In this document: positions 21,766 through 34,299 of the stretch, piece after piece | How the letters are laid out: the number at the start of each line of letters is the position of its first letter | Numbering within the stretch: position 1 is the first letter of the stretch | Assembly: GCF_017591425.1 (NCBI RefSeq) | Contig: NW_024467121.1 | Span: 17,186,707-17,250,706, forward strand | Source of the DNA: Ochotona curzoniae | Lineage: Eukaryota; Chordata; Mammalia; Lagomorpha; Ochotonidae | Direction: 5' to 3' | DNA: 64,000 nt | Notes under the pieces: generated by a model | Seen by the model: the letters and a program-made list of their open reading frames with translations, nothing else | The model's database searches: none | What the model was told of the DNA's origin: nothing | Program-made: the position numbers and the translations under genes

Positions 21766-22748
21766 TTAAACTAGATCTTCATGAATCCTTAGTCCAGTCA
21801 CAAGCTTCCACCAACTTAGAAGTTCTGTTTCCTTCTTTGTCCTGGAGTCTTTGTCAAAACCAGATTTAAAACCCTAAAAAAAAAAAAAGGATTTAGTCCA
21901 ATTTATTGGTAGGGATACCTCCTGCCTTATTTTTTATTTTTCTATGAATGCTCATTAAAGTCTGCTTTTTTTATTTTTTCAAAAAAAAAAAAAAACAAAG
22001 AATGCTGGGGGTGTGGTTGATTTATTTCTCCTTTGGATACTAACTTATTTTCCTTGTGTCCATTTGGTATCTGTTGTGCTACATCCGCACAGAGATGCTC
22101 TCAACCCTCTCAAAGTGCCAAAAGATTGAATAAGTATCTGCTCATAATTGTCTCTTGCAATACACTATAGTTACAAATCAGTAATACACTTTTAAATAAT
22201 TTAACTATTTTAAGTAATTCCATATGTTTTGTTTACTCACTTGTTTGCTTTCATTCACAAAACCATGGCTACATAGGATGATGTTGAGACAGTCAGGAAA
22301 ACCTTTGGGACTTTCAACTTTCTTGGTAGACAAAATGTGTTGACCATCAGTTTTGCAAAATTCAGACCATGGCGTATTTTCATAATTACGAATATTCACC
22401 CCTGAGGCTGCCGTCTTTGAGAAGATCCCTGCGTGTAGTGATTGGCAGTGTTGAGCATGATCGCGTAGTAGCCTGCCTCGTGCCTCTACAACGTTCTGAG
22501 TTGGAAAAGTCACTTTCCCTTCCAAATAACACATCTTAATCCTACAGAGAAGATTACTCAAGAGGAATGAGTTAGGCCTATCTATATAGTTAGAAGCTAT
22601 AATTAAGCAAAAAAAAAAATTCATTCTAAATCTCAGTAGGTCCTTGAGTGATGGGCCATCTGTTTGTTACTAAGACGTTAGAGTACCTTGGTACTTACGT
22701 GCTCCAATCATTGACCAGCTGTTTTAGAAAGAAAAATGCCAAAACCAT
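21766..22748 (-). CDS. Candidate three-exon gene, about 152 residues, hypothetical
   Basis: This model is built from splice signals, not from a match. Exon 1 coding part: 22748-22699, starting at an ATG that directly follows an in-frame stop, with the N-terminus M-V-L-A-F-F-F-L-K (hydrophobic, possibly a weak signal peptide); donor cac|gtaagt. Intron of 157 bases. Exon 2: 22541-22241, acceptor 'cttctctgtag', donor caa|gtgagt; 100 complete codons, entry phase 2, exit phase 0. Intron of 367 bases. Exon 3: 21873 to a stop at 21768-21766, acceptor t(13)ag. All joins keep one open frame. Exon 2 is rich in Cys, His and Gly and has C-x-x-L-H-A-G-I followed by G-V-x-I, reminiscent of the C-x-A-A-x-H-A-G-[VI] core of LCCL domains (extracellular modules of cochlin, CRISPLD and DCBLD proteins). 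Exon 3 is the weakest part, since its acceptor is simply a T-run, and no AATAAA is evident soon after the stop. The product is unknown. Confidence 0.25.
22241..22541 (-). other. Candidate exon (best splice sites in the window)
   Basis: These 301 bases have a good acceptor (pyrimidine-rich 'cctcttgagtaatcttctctgtag') and a near-consensus donor (caa|gtgagtaa). They lie in a 139-codon open frame (22205-22624) and keep several CpGs (for example at 22373, 22413 and 22463), unlike the CpG-poor surroundings, which may mean constraint. Cys positions in the translation fall near residues 4, 32, 60 and 84 of the exon, a spacing compatible with an extracellular disulphide domain. It could still be a non-coding exon or chance. 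Confidence 0.35.
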
Positions 22749-22749
22749 T

Positions 22750-23725
22750 TAGCATTTCCTGTTTTGTGTATTCCATCTAATTATTTCCTAAACGTTTAAA
22801 AATTATATGATATGTCTGTTCAATAATTTGTATAATCTCACTAGAATTCTCTTTAATCCTAGCTTTTGAACAGTTATGAATACTTGGACAATTCTGGAAC
22901 GTGGTATCATCCACTTGTCATCCCAAGCATGATATACATTTTTATATGATGAATTACCAAGCCACACCAAAAGATTGATCTAGTATCTCACAGAGAATTA
23001 TCTCTGAACAGCTCTTACCTATGTTACCTTGTGTTCTCCCTACTAAGGATAATGTATTTTCTGCCATGATTTAAAACTAACAGACAGCAATCAGCTATCT
23101 GGGAGTGGTGACTTTGATTTTCCCATTGCTCTTCATCTCCATGCAAAGCACAGTCATTTAGAAAGCTTTCCACAGCAGGGTTTTTCCCATTTTCTGCCCT
23201 ATTCCACTCCACCACCCAACCTGTTTCCTCTGAATACATCATTTTGGCACTCCCTGTACTGTCTCCATCTTCATTGCCTGGACTTCCCCAACAGACAGCA
23301 AGCTAGATTGGCATAAGAAAGCATGGCAGGTCATCTGTCATATTGCATTTTTACTTTGATGATCTGAGTCAAGGTCAACAGAGAAATGCCCAGCTATGGT
23401 CTAAGAGACTATTTGATGAAGCGAAGACATAGCACAGATCATATAAAGTAAATCAAATCTGTTTCCTGCTAATAACTTTCCTGTGACCTCCCAAAGACCC
23501 CTCATACATGTAGTTCTGGGTTTCTGTGCACTACTCCATTACCACCCCATAGTACCCTTGCTCGTTCCAACCACACAAAAAGATGTCAAGCATTAGTGTG
23601 CCCATCCAAGCACCTGACAGTGGGACTGCGTTAGCATGCAAATTCTGCAAATGCATCTAGAACTGTGGGCTAAAAACCTTGATTTGCAGTAAGTACTGAC
23701 CCACCAATTTCATTTTTGCCTTTGA
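22750..23725. other. No feature recognised
   Basis: Unique sequence. The 72-codon minus frame at 23024-23242 has no motif I recognise. Confidence 0.35.
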
Positions 23726-23727
23726 GC

Positions 23728-24018
23728 CTAAAGAACAAATCAGTGATATATAAGGGTGTGGAGATGCTAGGTCTTCCATCCACTGGTTCACTCCCCAAGT
23801 GGCAGCAACGACCAGAGCTGAGCTGATCTGAAGCAGAAGTTTCTTCTGAAGATACAGGCTCCCAAGGACCCAGGCCATCTTTTGATGTTTTACCAGGCCG
23901 CAGAGAGTTGGATCAGAGGTGGAGCAGCCAAAAATTGCACCATATTAAATTGACTCTCATATGGGATGCTGGCACCACAGGGCAGATTAGCCTGATGTGC
24001 CACTGCATTGGCACCAAA
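23728..24018 (-). mobile_element. CSINE, old, tail lost
   Basis: 'ttccatccactggttcactccccaagtggcagcaacg', 'ctcccaaggacccaggcc', 'ctcatatgggatgctggc' and 'tgatgtgccactgcattggcacc' follow the family in antisense order. The tail-proximal part before 23750 is degraded. Confidence 0.75.
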
Positions 24019-24254
24019 CAATGGTATTTTAAAAATTACTTATCAGTCACTTTATGACTCTCATTTGGTGTTTGACAGGTATTTTTTCCTGATCAGATGG
24101 AGGCTATGATTTTGAGCAAAACACCACAGGGAGTGATGTTGCCCTTCTCAGGCATCATCACATTTGAGTCTTTGTGAGGCCAATAAACTTTCTCACTAGT
24201 GAAGTCACTTGGAGCTCTGTTATACACTTGTCCACTTTTGAGCCCTGATCTCCA

Positions 24255-24625
24255 TTTGTAAGGTTACTTTTTTTCCTTTTGAACTTATTTATTTTAGATG
24301 AGATACTTTGAGATAGTACAAATGCCATAATTCTTCCTCAAACTTTTGCCATCCAATGTTAGTGCCCAATTTCTGGCTCCCATCTACAACAATTATTACT
24401 GAGATGTTTGTATATAGATCATTTTTCTATTTCATTATTTCTTTATATAGCCCTTGAAATTCCTAAGAAAGAAATGTTCCCTCTCCCTTATTTATGTTCT
24501 CATCTCAGCTGACCTTATGTTTTTCTGTGTGGTAACATTATCCAGCTCTCATTGTTTGTATTTTATCACTCACATTGTTCCAGTCTTTGCCATTAGAAAT
24601 TCCTTCTGATTGCTTCCTTCATCCG
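24255..24625. mobile_element. Ancient LINE fragment (L1M-like)
   Basis: The stretch 'tttctatttcattatttc', 'aagaaagaaatgttccctctcccttatttatg' and 'ttgttccagtctttgccattagaa' follows, in order, a segment I associate with old mammalian L1 (L1M) elements. It is heavily diverged, so family and strand are uncertain. Confidence 0.4.
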
Positions 24626-26098
24626 CTCACCATGCCCTTCTTTGTTGTTTATGATTTGTGTAATTTTCATCCTGCATAATATCTTTGTTGTTATGCAGTG
24701 AAATATATCCAGCTATTGTCATTTCTCCCAAGATTAAAAAGAATTCACCCATGATTTTTTGTAATATTTGTATTCTTATATTCATTATGGTTTTAAACCC
24801 CTCAAGCTGGAACTTGTTGCTAGATACAGGTATACATGCTTTTCTCTTATCATCTCTTCACCAGAATATTTTCACTTACGTAAAATCAACCTGGAATAAA
24901 TCAAGTGAGGATAAAAGTACACTGCTAGGTCAGCAAGGGTAATGGATACAAGTTTGAACTTGAAATTCTTAGAGACATTGTCTAAATGGGTTGGTCTCTA
25001 ACTAACTTCTCTTGACACTCAAGGTCATTTTCTCCACCATACATTATGGGAGCTTCTGCTTTAGCCTGGTAGTGTCTGTTGCTGCACCCACTTAATCATT
25101 GTCTTAAGCCCTTGCTGAGTAGCTGCTATTTCCTCAAGACTGTTTCTGTTGCTAAGTAAATGGCAACAAAATCCATCCTATAATGTTTATTTCCTCCTTT
25201 AGATGTGTTCTTCACAATTCAGATATCCCTGGATTCCCAGTGCACTGTTAGTCATTATCCAAAAAGTCATTTCCCATCTTGGAAAGCACCATGGTCCCAT
25301 TGTGATTTGAGAGTGAATGTGGCTCCATTGGAATGAAAGATGGCTTTCAGAGGCAAGGCAGGCTGTTTCGTTTTGTTTTGTGATATGGAAGAGGTTGGAG
25401 GATTTTTTGATGAAAAATAAGAATGGTGAGATTCAGACACACGAAATAATGAAGGTTTCAGCAAGTATTTCATGCTATGCGGGTGGATAAAGGAGTGCCC
25501 TTTGAGGAACTGAGGATAACTCTAATTCCTAACTAGCTACATGGATTGGGTCACTATCGCCCCTGATGAGAAGATTCCCACTGCCAAGTTCATATTTGAG
25601 TGTTCCTTCACTGATAGGCAACTAAAGGATGCAATAAAAAATTTAATCCGAAAGCACTGCTGGTTCATTTACTTTTATTTCCCAATCATGTATCTGAAGT
25701 AACACACAGCATCTTCATCTTAGTGATGATCTATGCTTCTTGTTTATTCTACCCCTGAATTTGTAATCCTCTTTTTGACATCCTCACCCTTAAGTGGTTG
25801 CTATGGAAATGATTAGAATGTCACAAAAGATTATGACCTTTATTTGGGTGCCACACAGGCCATATGAACTTTTAAATCCACTACTTAATGCAAATGTCCC
25901 CTGGAGAAATTAGGGGAGAAAATAGATTGCTTTAAACATACATATGTTGGTATTGCTATAAAGAAAAAATTGATTTAACTCAGTCACTCCAATCCTGTAT
26001 CCTTGGCCATCTCTGTAAATTCCAGGGTATGAAATGTAGAGATGAATGCTTAGTAAGTCCTTTCCCTCTTCACATTCTGGCCTATCCACAAAATGAAT
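24626..26098. other. No feature recognised
   Basis: AT-rich unique DNA with short chance frames. Nothing with splice support was found. Confidence 0.35.

Positions 26099-26099
<1 letters not shown>

Positions 26100-26153
<54 letters not shown>
26100..26153. repeat. (TG)n microsatellite, about 26 uninterrupted units
   Basis: A pure run of tg dinucleotides. A perfect run of this length is expected to be polymorphic. The 101-codon frame covering it (26093-26398) is an artefact. Confidence 0.98.
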
Positions 26154-26154
<1 letters not shown>

Positions 26155-29100
26155 CTGCTCTAATAATTCTGGTAAGACTGTGTTACAGATAAGAAATAGT
26201 GAAAATGATCCACAGCTGCTCAAAGAAGTTCTAGTCTTAAGTATATGTTCTTACATATTCCCCCAAAAGTTATACACATACAAGAGTTATGTACTCCACA
26301 ACCAATATATTAAGGATAACATTAAAGTCTCCCTTTCTTCTAAACACATATTTTTCCTCTCTATGTTAAAAAAAAAACAGCATTATTTTGCATCCTGACT
26401 CATTCAAATGCATATAATTTCAGTCCCTGGAGATGTCAGGTATAATTATTCACATTTGCAAAAAGCAATAAGAAATCTTTTGGTCATAAATTAGCAGTAA
26501 TCGTACATGTAATTTAGTACTTATTTGTATAAGAGCATTTGCAATGTGTTTAAAGAGTACTATTGCATGCAATTCCCTATGACATTTAATTGTTTCCAAG
26601 TAAGGAAAAGTCGGCACAAGTGATTATTTCTATGTTGTACAGCCACTGCAGGTGGCACACATGCCTCATCCCATCCAGCCAAGCATGTCCTGCCCTCTGT
26701 CAATATCCCAAAGCCTATGTAATTAGAATGCATTGCTTTTTTCGAATTAAATATGCATTTATAGCTGTGCCTATTACACTGGTATAAATTATTTCTCTCA
26801 TTGTTTTCAGCAAGCATTTATTATCTGCTATGAGTTGGCTCCTTTTAGTCTGGCATTTAATTGGTCAATAGTTATTAATTTTGCTTTTTCTTCAGCCTCT
26901 GACTACAGGATCAAGATTTCTAAGTAAAGAAGCTTTCTGGGAGGAGGAAGGTTTTTTTGCCTACCTAAATCTCCTCTCTGCCTAAATGGGAGGCCAATTG
27001 CCAACTTTCCTGTTTCCATTTACCAACCTACCGCGTTTTGTATGGGGTTTTCACAACCGCACACTCCTCGACTTCACAGCTGGAGTACTGAGGTTCAGAA
27101 AAACCGACTCAGGCATGCATAGTAGTTTCTTCCTGTGGGAAAAGTTTCTTCCATAAAATACCTGCAAATGTGCTTGCTTGTCAAATCCGTCAAAACCATG
27201 CCATGTAAGCTATAGGAAAATAAAAACCTATAATAAGAACTGAAGTGACATTTGCAAAAAAAAAAAAAAGCCTGTTTCATGGCTGCAGCGTGCTTGTGAT
27301 TTTCTCTCTTTCCATTGTCACTCAGCAAGCAAGCAGGAACGTTACAGAGCTGGGGTTGGGACTCTGGTGCAAAGTAACACTTAGTGGTCACATAGATGCT
27401 GCTGCATCACCTTGATTTCTTACTAACTTAATTATTTCATTAATTTTTTTCCCTATCTCTTTTGAAAGGCAATTTTCTAGTCAGTGTGGATTTGTTCATT
27501 CTCTTCTCCTGGGCTCATGTAAACATTTTCACAAGTTCATCCAAATTCTTCTCTTCCTCCGCGCCCCTACTGAGCTCACTTTGAAGTAGAAAGCTTGGCA
27601 GATCCTTCCCAGCAAAACAGCATGCCTCCTTCTGGGGTTTTGAGTTGTGTGTTGTGTTTAACCTCCTCCTAACTGGCCTGCTTGCCAAGAGTTAGCATAA
27701 TTTCAGACAAGATTCCCTGCCCTCCAGTGGGTATATCAATCCCCAGGAAGATCATCTACGTTTGCACTACTCCACTATTGGTGGGTTTTGCTCCCTGATG
27801 GTCTCTGCCTAACCGCCTGTAACAAGACCATGGAATTAGCCAGTCCTCAAACTCCTTAACTTTAACCTTGATGCAGGTGTCTTCAGGTAAGTCACCAAGC
27901 TCTTGGTCATTTCTCAATACTTCTCTGGTTGAGCAAGGATGATAGCCAGATCCTTCCATCTATTTTGTTGTCTATGAGGGCAAAACACTTTTTAATGGTA
28001 CCTGCATCTTATTGATATCATTTCCTGTCAGTCGGTTGGCTTGGATGACATAGGGATGGAAAAGAACATTCTAAAAGATGGTGTCCTTATTTTGCATTTT
28101 TGCTTGATTGTTAATATCCAAAACCACTTCGCTTCTGCATGGAACATTTCTCATTTTAATTAGATAGCCAATTCAGGGCATGAATCTTCTCATTGCCTTA
28201 ATCTTACCCATTCATCTCAGGCAAATCAGCTACCTTGTCACCCTGCCTGCACTGCTTGCCTTCACTGCCATTTCCCTTTAAATCTTGTAGCAAGATTCAT
28301 TGCTGTAAAAATGGAATAGTCTGTGCTGTTTGAGGGCAGTAAGTAAAATGTGCAGAAAATCAGGAGAACAGACAACATGGACAATATTCACACAGACTTT
28401 GAAAATCAGATGTTTAATATTCAATGATGTGCTTATTTGCCAAAATGTGTTATGATCATTCTATTTGCTTATGGAGAATGTAAGAATTTGACTAGCACTG
28501 GCAGGCTTTTTAATAGATGTTGTGTCAAACAAGGCCAGCCAGAAAGAAAGAGGCCCAGAGCTGAAATTAATTAACGATCTTTAATATAGGGCCTAATCCA
28601 AAAATTTCAATACTTTTAACAGATTTAACTTTAAATTCTGGATGAGGCTAAGGCAGAAAAGCTAACTTCCCAGGCATGTTGTAAAAGAATTCTCAACATG
28701 CTTCCTCCTGCTTGAAACAGAGAGACACCAAAAATCATTGTGAAGGACTTTCTCAATATTTTTTAAGCCTATTACTCTCTTAAACCTCAAACTTGGAGAT
28801 TTAGATGATTTTGGTTTTTATACCAGTGTCCTTTATAAGAATTATTAGAATAAAATGTTGATATTTTAAAATGATTCATGATTTCAATATCACAAGAGCA
28901 CCAAAATAGATATTAGCTGCATCATCACTCAGTTATGTTTCTTGAGTTTTCCAAGCCATAGCATTTGTTCAGGAGCATCAGTCTGTGTCACACATGGAAG
29001 TAGGAACCAATAAATGTCCGTGTAGCATCAGATCACAGCACCTACCTAGGCTCTGGCTCCCTTGAAGGACAGGAATTTAAAAGCAAATGGGCGATGTATA

Positions 29101-29424
29101 CTATGAAAAACTTCTGCATGGATTTTGAAATAATTTGGCTCCAAAACAACTATTTAATCCCATTTTTCCAGGAAGTTAGAGTATACCCTCTTGAGTGCTC
29201 AGAAAATATCTGCTGAATTGTTGAATATCTCTTTCAGTGACCAATTTCTGTTGAGAAGCTTGGAAAAAATATTTAAATTGAGTCTGTATTGTGAAAATAA
29301 GAGAAGATCCATCTTCTAAATGTTGGCAAGCCAATGGATATTGAGAAGGAAGTTCTAAGTTATCCTTGCCCATCTTAAGTGAGGGAATCTGAGGACTTTT
29401 TTTTTCTGATAAATAACTTTCAAG
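26154..29424. other. Unique DNA with two possible conserved blocks
   Basis: No gene is evident. The stretch 26620-26840 has open frames on both strands (26560-26817 minus, 26590-26787 plus) and conserved-looking words such as ttaaatatgcattta; 28400-28620 contains 'aattaattaacgatctttaatat'. Both have the flavour of conserved non-coding elements. The minus frame at 27756-27959 has no recognisable motif. Confidence 0.3.
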
Positions 29425-30440
29425 GATCTCCTGTATGCCAAGAATTATGAGAAGTGCTAAAGGTACAGCCCTGGCTTTCTTGGAGTGTTGAATAAGATGA
29501 GGGAGACAATAAGCAAATCTGAATGTAAGACCAGGTACTTCGCAACAACATTTCAGTCAATGACAGTGACACAGTAAGATTATGCTTATAAGATTACTCA
29601 TGTATGTGTGAAGATGCTAGTATAGAAAACCTGCTATGTGTGAGTCACATTAACGTACTGACTATAATTAAAGTACAGAATACTTGCTGGTGATAAAGAT
29701 CACGTTACAAGATCTTAAAAAATCAATGTCTTAGCATTTGCTTCTTTTGCTTATTGAAAAGAAGATAATTGCAAAACAATGTAAAAAGTTGCAGCAGTTA
29801 TCAGCCTCACACATTTGTGTTGACAACATCTCTTGTTGGTAGCCTGAGGCCACAGTGATTGATTTGCACGATTTAGATTTAAGTATAGTCTGAGATGTTC
29901 ACACAATAACATTGCCTAAGGAGACATTTCTCAGACCGAAACCTGATATCACGTGATACATGATTTGCAAATTATGTTAAGAGCAGTGAAGGAAAAGAGA
30001 AAATGCATTAGCAGGGAGGGACTGGGGCTGAGATAGAAGATGACAAATATTTGAACCAGAAAAGTAAGATTTTGGTGTCAATGGGGATTGTCAGAAATAC
30101 AGAACTAAAAAGGACTTCCTGGATGGATGCTGAGAGAGTGAAAAACATTGGCTGGATTACAGAACTTGCAAAAGGGCTGGTGATGGGACATTCAGGTAGC
30201 ACCTCATTGGCCTTGTTGAAGAGTCTGGGTTTGTATTCTACTAAACAAGAAAAGGGAAGAGCTGTGTTGTTTTCAGTGCACGAAGAATATAACCCTGCAT
30301 ATGTGATCAAGAATTTTCTGTGAAAGAGGTCTACAGTGAGATGGGGGAGGCCAGGAAACTCAGTGAGAGGATGGTGGCTGGGATCAGGTTACTGTAGTGA
30401 TGAAGATAGTTGGGTGTGCTAATGTTGGATCCTGTGAAAG
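29425..30440 (-). mobile_element. L2 element, 3' half
   Basis: The plus strand reads as antisense L2. It starts with 'ctgtatgccaagaattatgagaagtgctaaaggtacagcc' (the 3' end), then 'gatgagggagacaataagc', 'gcagtgaaggaaaagag', and finally 'gggaggccaggaaactcagtgagaggatggtggc', the ORF2 C-terminal region. About 1 kb is collinear but diverged. The 90-codon frame at 30051-30323 is inside it and is not a gene. Confidence 0.6.
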
Positions 30441-32700
30441 AAGCCACAGAACTCGCTATGTGAGAAGGTTGTCAGACCACTGTGACCTGACCCCTGAGCA
30501 TCACCAATCAATCAACAATATTTACCAGTAATCAATATACAAAGAATATTATCATTTACTACTGACAGTAAAATACAGATAAATCTGAAAATGCCTAACA
30601 CAGGCTGAAAAGGAAAGTAGTATGCATTCAGACTAGGGAGTACTAAGGAGATATTGTAAGTAATACTTTTGAAAAATACTTCATGTCATGAGACAATATT
30701 TAAAATATAAGCAAAAAGCTACTACGACACATTCACAGTATAATTTGAGGATTGAAGGTAATATAAGCAAGAAAAAACTGGGAGGAAATGGGTACAAATA
30801 TAAATTTTGGTTATCAATAAATAATAAGATTTAGAGTAATTTTCATATTTCTGGAAGTTTTTAAGTATTTTTAAAATGTTTTCTGATGTACTATCTCTAG
30901 AGGTCTAAATTGATGCTGGTGATAATTAAGAGAAAAATCATGCTAGGGGTCTTGGGGAGATATGAAGAGCCGATAGATATCACCCTTCCTCTCAAGTTAA
31001 TTATGTATTTGAATCTATGAATAAAATAGTCCCAATAATGCCTCTTAAGTCATTGACAAAATCAGTGCTGATATTGCTGAAAGCCTGTGTGTCATTTGGC
31101 TGGTGCTCATGGGAGTAAATGTGCAAAACCTCAGTGAGATATCCTCAGCCAGGTAAAGCAAATAAAGCAATGAGTGAAATGATTATCATTAACTCACGTG
31201 AATTGTACACTTACCATGCAACAGTAACTTAGTTAAATATTTTCTATTTAAGAAAGACAGCTGAAGAATACTAAATTCCCACTGTATTAGTTTCAATTTC
31301 TCTTTCATTTTCAAATGTTCCGATGTCAAATGAGACATTACAAAAATGTAATAAATATACACATGCAATCATACATGTGTGCATTTTTGCATTCCACCTT
31401 GATATAAAGTTAATTAAGCATGTCTAAGTTAAAATTCAATTAAAACTTTTATCAGTAAGTCTAGGCCTAGTGATAGGTGAAGAATTTAATGGTTGTCACC
31501 TGTCTGTTGATTTAGCCTTAATTAAAGCCCAGCTGGTAAGGTGTCCTTGAAACTCAAGTGGTGAGATAATACTCAGACTTAGTTGCCATGGGTGCAATTG
31601 GCGGTCCCTATAGTCTCAGAATCCATTCCATTCTTGTTCTAACTTTGGCACTAGCATCTATGAAACCCAAATCCCTTTGTTAGCACTGATATAAAGACCT
31701 ACAAAATAAACATCACTTCTCAAAATAATTGTTCCAGGATTTCCAGTGTGTTTCAAAGATGTCTAAATATCCCTGTGTATTCCTTGACCTCTTTATAGAA
31801 TCCAGCAGGCTTAAGATCACATTGCACTAAAATATCGTCTTGCCCGAGAAACACTGGAGTGTTGAGACTGTGGGAAGTCTTTCTGGAATCTTGGTTTGGC
31901 AGTGCATTTATAGAAGTCAGATGGTGTTGTGCCTCCTCCCCCTATCTTTTTGTTTAAAAGTAATCATCCCTGCCCTACACACAATTACATTAAATAGAGG
32001 GAAGGCCCTTGTCTTCTGGGGGTGGGGGACAGCTTGCTTTCAAACAAGTCAAATGACTAATCTGGAGGAACAGAAGTAAGCATTCTGGGCAGTAAAATGT
32101 AACCCATTCTCATACAGTACCAAGTCAGAAACTGCATCAAGTTCGTACTTCAAGGGTACAAAATTGTAATGTAAATCCTTAAAGGCAAAACGGGCCACTA
32201 TAGAGAAAGTCATTATGTACCTCTGCCAGCCACTTTATAATTCCATATAGATAGTGCCTTCTGTCTTTTCATCCTAATTCCTTTGAACAGAACTTCATAC
32301 TGATGAGGTAACGTATTTTACTCAGGCCCAGTATTGATCAGCCAAGTTCTCTCAGTTTCATGGCCCTTCCTGACTAAGCTTACTATGTGATACTCACCAA
32401 AGCAATAGGGTGAAGCTATAGGTGGTTGAACACAAATCTAGCACTGCTTTTGGAAAAAACGAATTTAATATTATGTGTCAATTAGTTTAATTTAGTGGTA
32501 TTTATAAAATACATTTCTAATTTGTAGATTTAATTGTTGAGAAATCAGAAAACCCAGTGTTTCCTTATACTAATATATTCTTTTGTTGTATGGCTCTCTT
32601 TTTCTTCTTTGAATAAGATTTAAAATGCATTTAAATAGATGGACAAAAAATTAAATGTCTTTGCTGAAAAATGATGTGTTAATAACAACAAATCATGACT
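30441..32700. other. Unique AT-rich DNA
   Basis: No gene or repeat recognised. 31390-31560 contains several ttaatta/taattaa cores around 'ttaattaaagcccagctgg' and may be a conserved non-coding element. The frame at 31840-32079 has no recognisable motif. Confidence 0.3.
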
Positions 32701-32707
32701 TTCTTAG

Positions 32708-32893
32708 GTCATTGACTTGATGAAGGTGCCAGATCCATGGGTGCTTGAACTGAGAGCACTCAAGGAGACGCAGCTAAATGTTGCTCTCCAGTATTTACAT
32801 CAGTGTAGGTACCAACTCCACTGGAGTTATGCTCCTCCTGAGACTGTGGCCCAGGAGTACTACCTGGAGGCTGTTACTAGCAACCACAAGTAA
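32708..32893 (+). other. Candidate coding exon, unidentified
   Basis: An acceptor-like 'gactttcttag' is followed by 61 open codons ending in TAA at 32891-32893. A weak donor (cacaa|gtaatc) would end the exon one base before. Codon use looks coding (many CTG, GTG, GAG, CAG third-position G/C) in an AT-rich setting. The translation contains an amphipathic stretch with L-E-L-R-A-L-K-E-T-Q-L, then a Tyr/His/Gln-rich stretch; I cannot name a family. It is too short for the usual frame-length cut-offs. It might be an internal exon, a last exon or a pseudogene remnant. Confidence 0.3.
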
Positions 32894-32959
32894 TCTGTTC
32901 ACTGTCTTAGAGCAAATGATCAGCTGCAGTCTAAAATATGTCAGCATCCTATAACATGA

Positions 32960-33305
32960 CAGGATATGGTGTTTGCTTATATTTTGGGGACACTATTTGA
33001 CATCCCGATGACACCACTTGGGATGCCCACAGCCCACATTAAAATGCCTAGTTCAAATTCCAGTTCCTCTGGCTTTTCATCCAGATTTTTGCTGGTTCAC
33101 ACCCTAGGAGGCGTTACATGGCGATTGGAGAACTTGGGTACCTGCCACCCATGTGATGAACCTGAATAAAACTCAAACTTTCAGGCTTCGATCAAGCCCA
33201 GTCCTACCTGTTATGGCATTTGATGAGTAAACAATCAAAACTCTGTCTCTGTCTCTCTTTCTCTCCCACTTTCAAATGAAATGAAAAAAAAATCAATGTA
33301 AAAAT
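32960..33305 (+). mobile_element. CSINE, old
   Basis: 'cacttgggatgcccacagcccac', 'gttcaaattccagttcctctgg', 'aacttgggtacctgccacccatg' and '(ct)n ... cccactttcaaatgaaatgaaaaa' follow the older CSINE consensus in sense order. The frame 32966-33169 lies in it. Confidence 0.75.
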
Positions 33306-33639
33306 AAAGAGGAGAATATTGTTGGAAAGAAAAAGACATGTCTAGGGCTCTAAAATAACTCAGCCTATGTAATTTACTAATAATACATGGCAGGGAAAAG
33401 TGCTGGTGATAAATATTTTCTCCGTGATAGGTATTAAAATGAAATACTGCATCTCAGAATTATTCTACTACTAATCCCTGATTCAAAGGAACTCTAGTTC
33501 CAATATTCACAAGCCAGCACAATACTGTTTACTTTCTTTACAGCTGCTCACAAACATTACATAATGTGTCTAAAGGACTATGCTTATCAACAAATATGAT
33601 ATCTTAGGGAGTTATGAGGTCAATGCTGTGAATTAAAAT

Positions 33640-33960
33640 TTCTTTTTAATTTTTATTTAAAAATTTTATTATTTGAAAAGCAGAGAGAGAAAAAGATTCT
33701 GCCATCTGTTGGTTTACCCCTACATGCCTACATGTTGGTGCTGGATCAGGCTGATGCAAGGAACTAGAAACTCAGTCATGGCTCCCTCGTGAACACATGA
33801 ATAGCAGGAATGCAAATACTTGTGCTATCACCTGATGTTTTCAAGGGTGCACATGAACAGGACACTGGAATTAAGAGCCAGCGTTGGAACATAGACACTG
33901 GATATGGAATGTAGGCATCCCCACCAGCATGTTAACCACTATGCCAAACATCTGCCTTGG
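33640..33960 (-). mobile_element. CSINE-type copy, old
   Basis: 'attttattatttgaaaagcagagagag' (tail-proximal), 'tgccatctgttggtttacccc', 'gaacaggacactggaattaagagcc' and 'ggcatccccaccagcatgttaaccactatgccaaa' are the antisense order of the older subfamily. Confidence 0.7.
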
Positions 33961-34191
33961 CCTTAAACATTTCTATCAATGCATAATACTATAGAAGAAA
34001 TAATTCTCTGAATATATGCTAGCAATCAAAGTTGTTTCAATTTGTGTGTGTGGAAGGATTTGTATCTTATATAATAGCACAAAAATAAAATTTAAAGAAA
34101 ATATCATAGAAAATTTAAATCCTTTTGATAACTCTAAAAAACTGTACTCTAAAATGATTTCTAATTCTCAGGGTCTGTCTCTTTGCTCTCT

Positions 34192-34225
34192 CTCCCACTC
34201 TCTCCCTCCCTCCCTCTCTCTCTGT
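34192..34225. repeat. CT-rich simple repeat
   Basis: Imperfect (tctc/ccctc)n pyrimidine tract. Confidence 0.85.
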
Positions 34226-34299
34226 ATTTCTGTATGAAAAGGAAGCATGCTTTAGACTTTACCCACTTGAGTGTGTGTTCCTATATGATTCATTTTTAT

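Noticed and set aside
30051..30323. 90-codon plus-strand frame
   Set aside because: It lies inside an antisense L2 element and is not conserved as a frame there.
33544..33618. Exon between 'tactttctttacag' and a weak gag|gtcaat
   Set aside because: Acceptor is good, but the donor is weak and joining to the 32.7 kb block gives a short frame ending in a stop, so it adds no support to the gene model.
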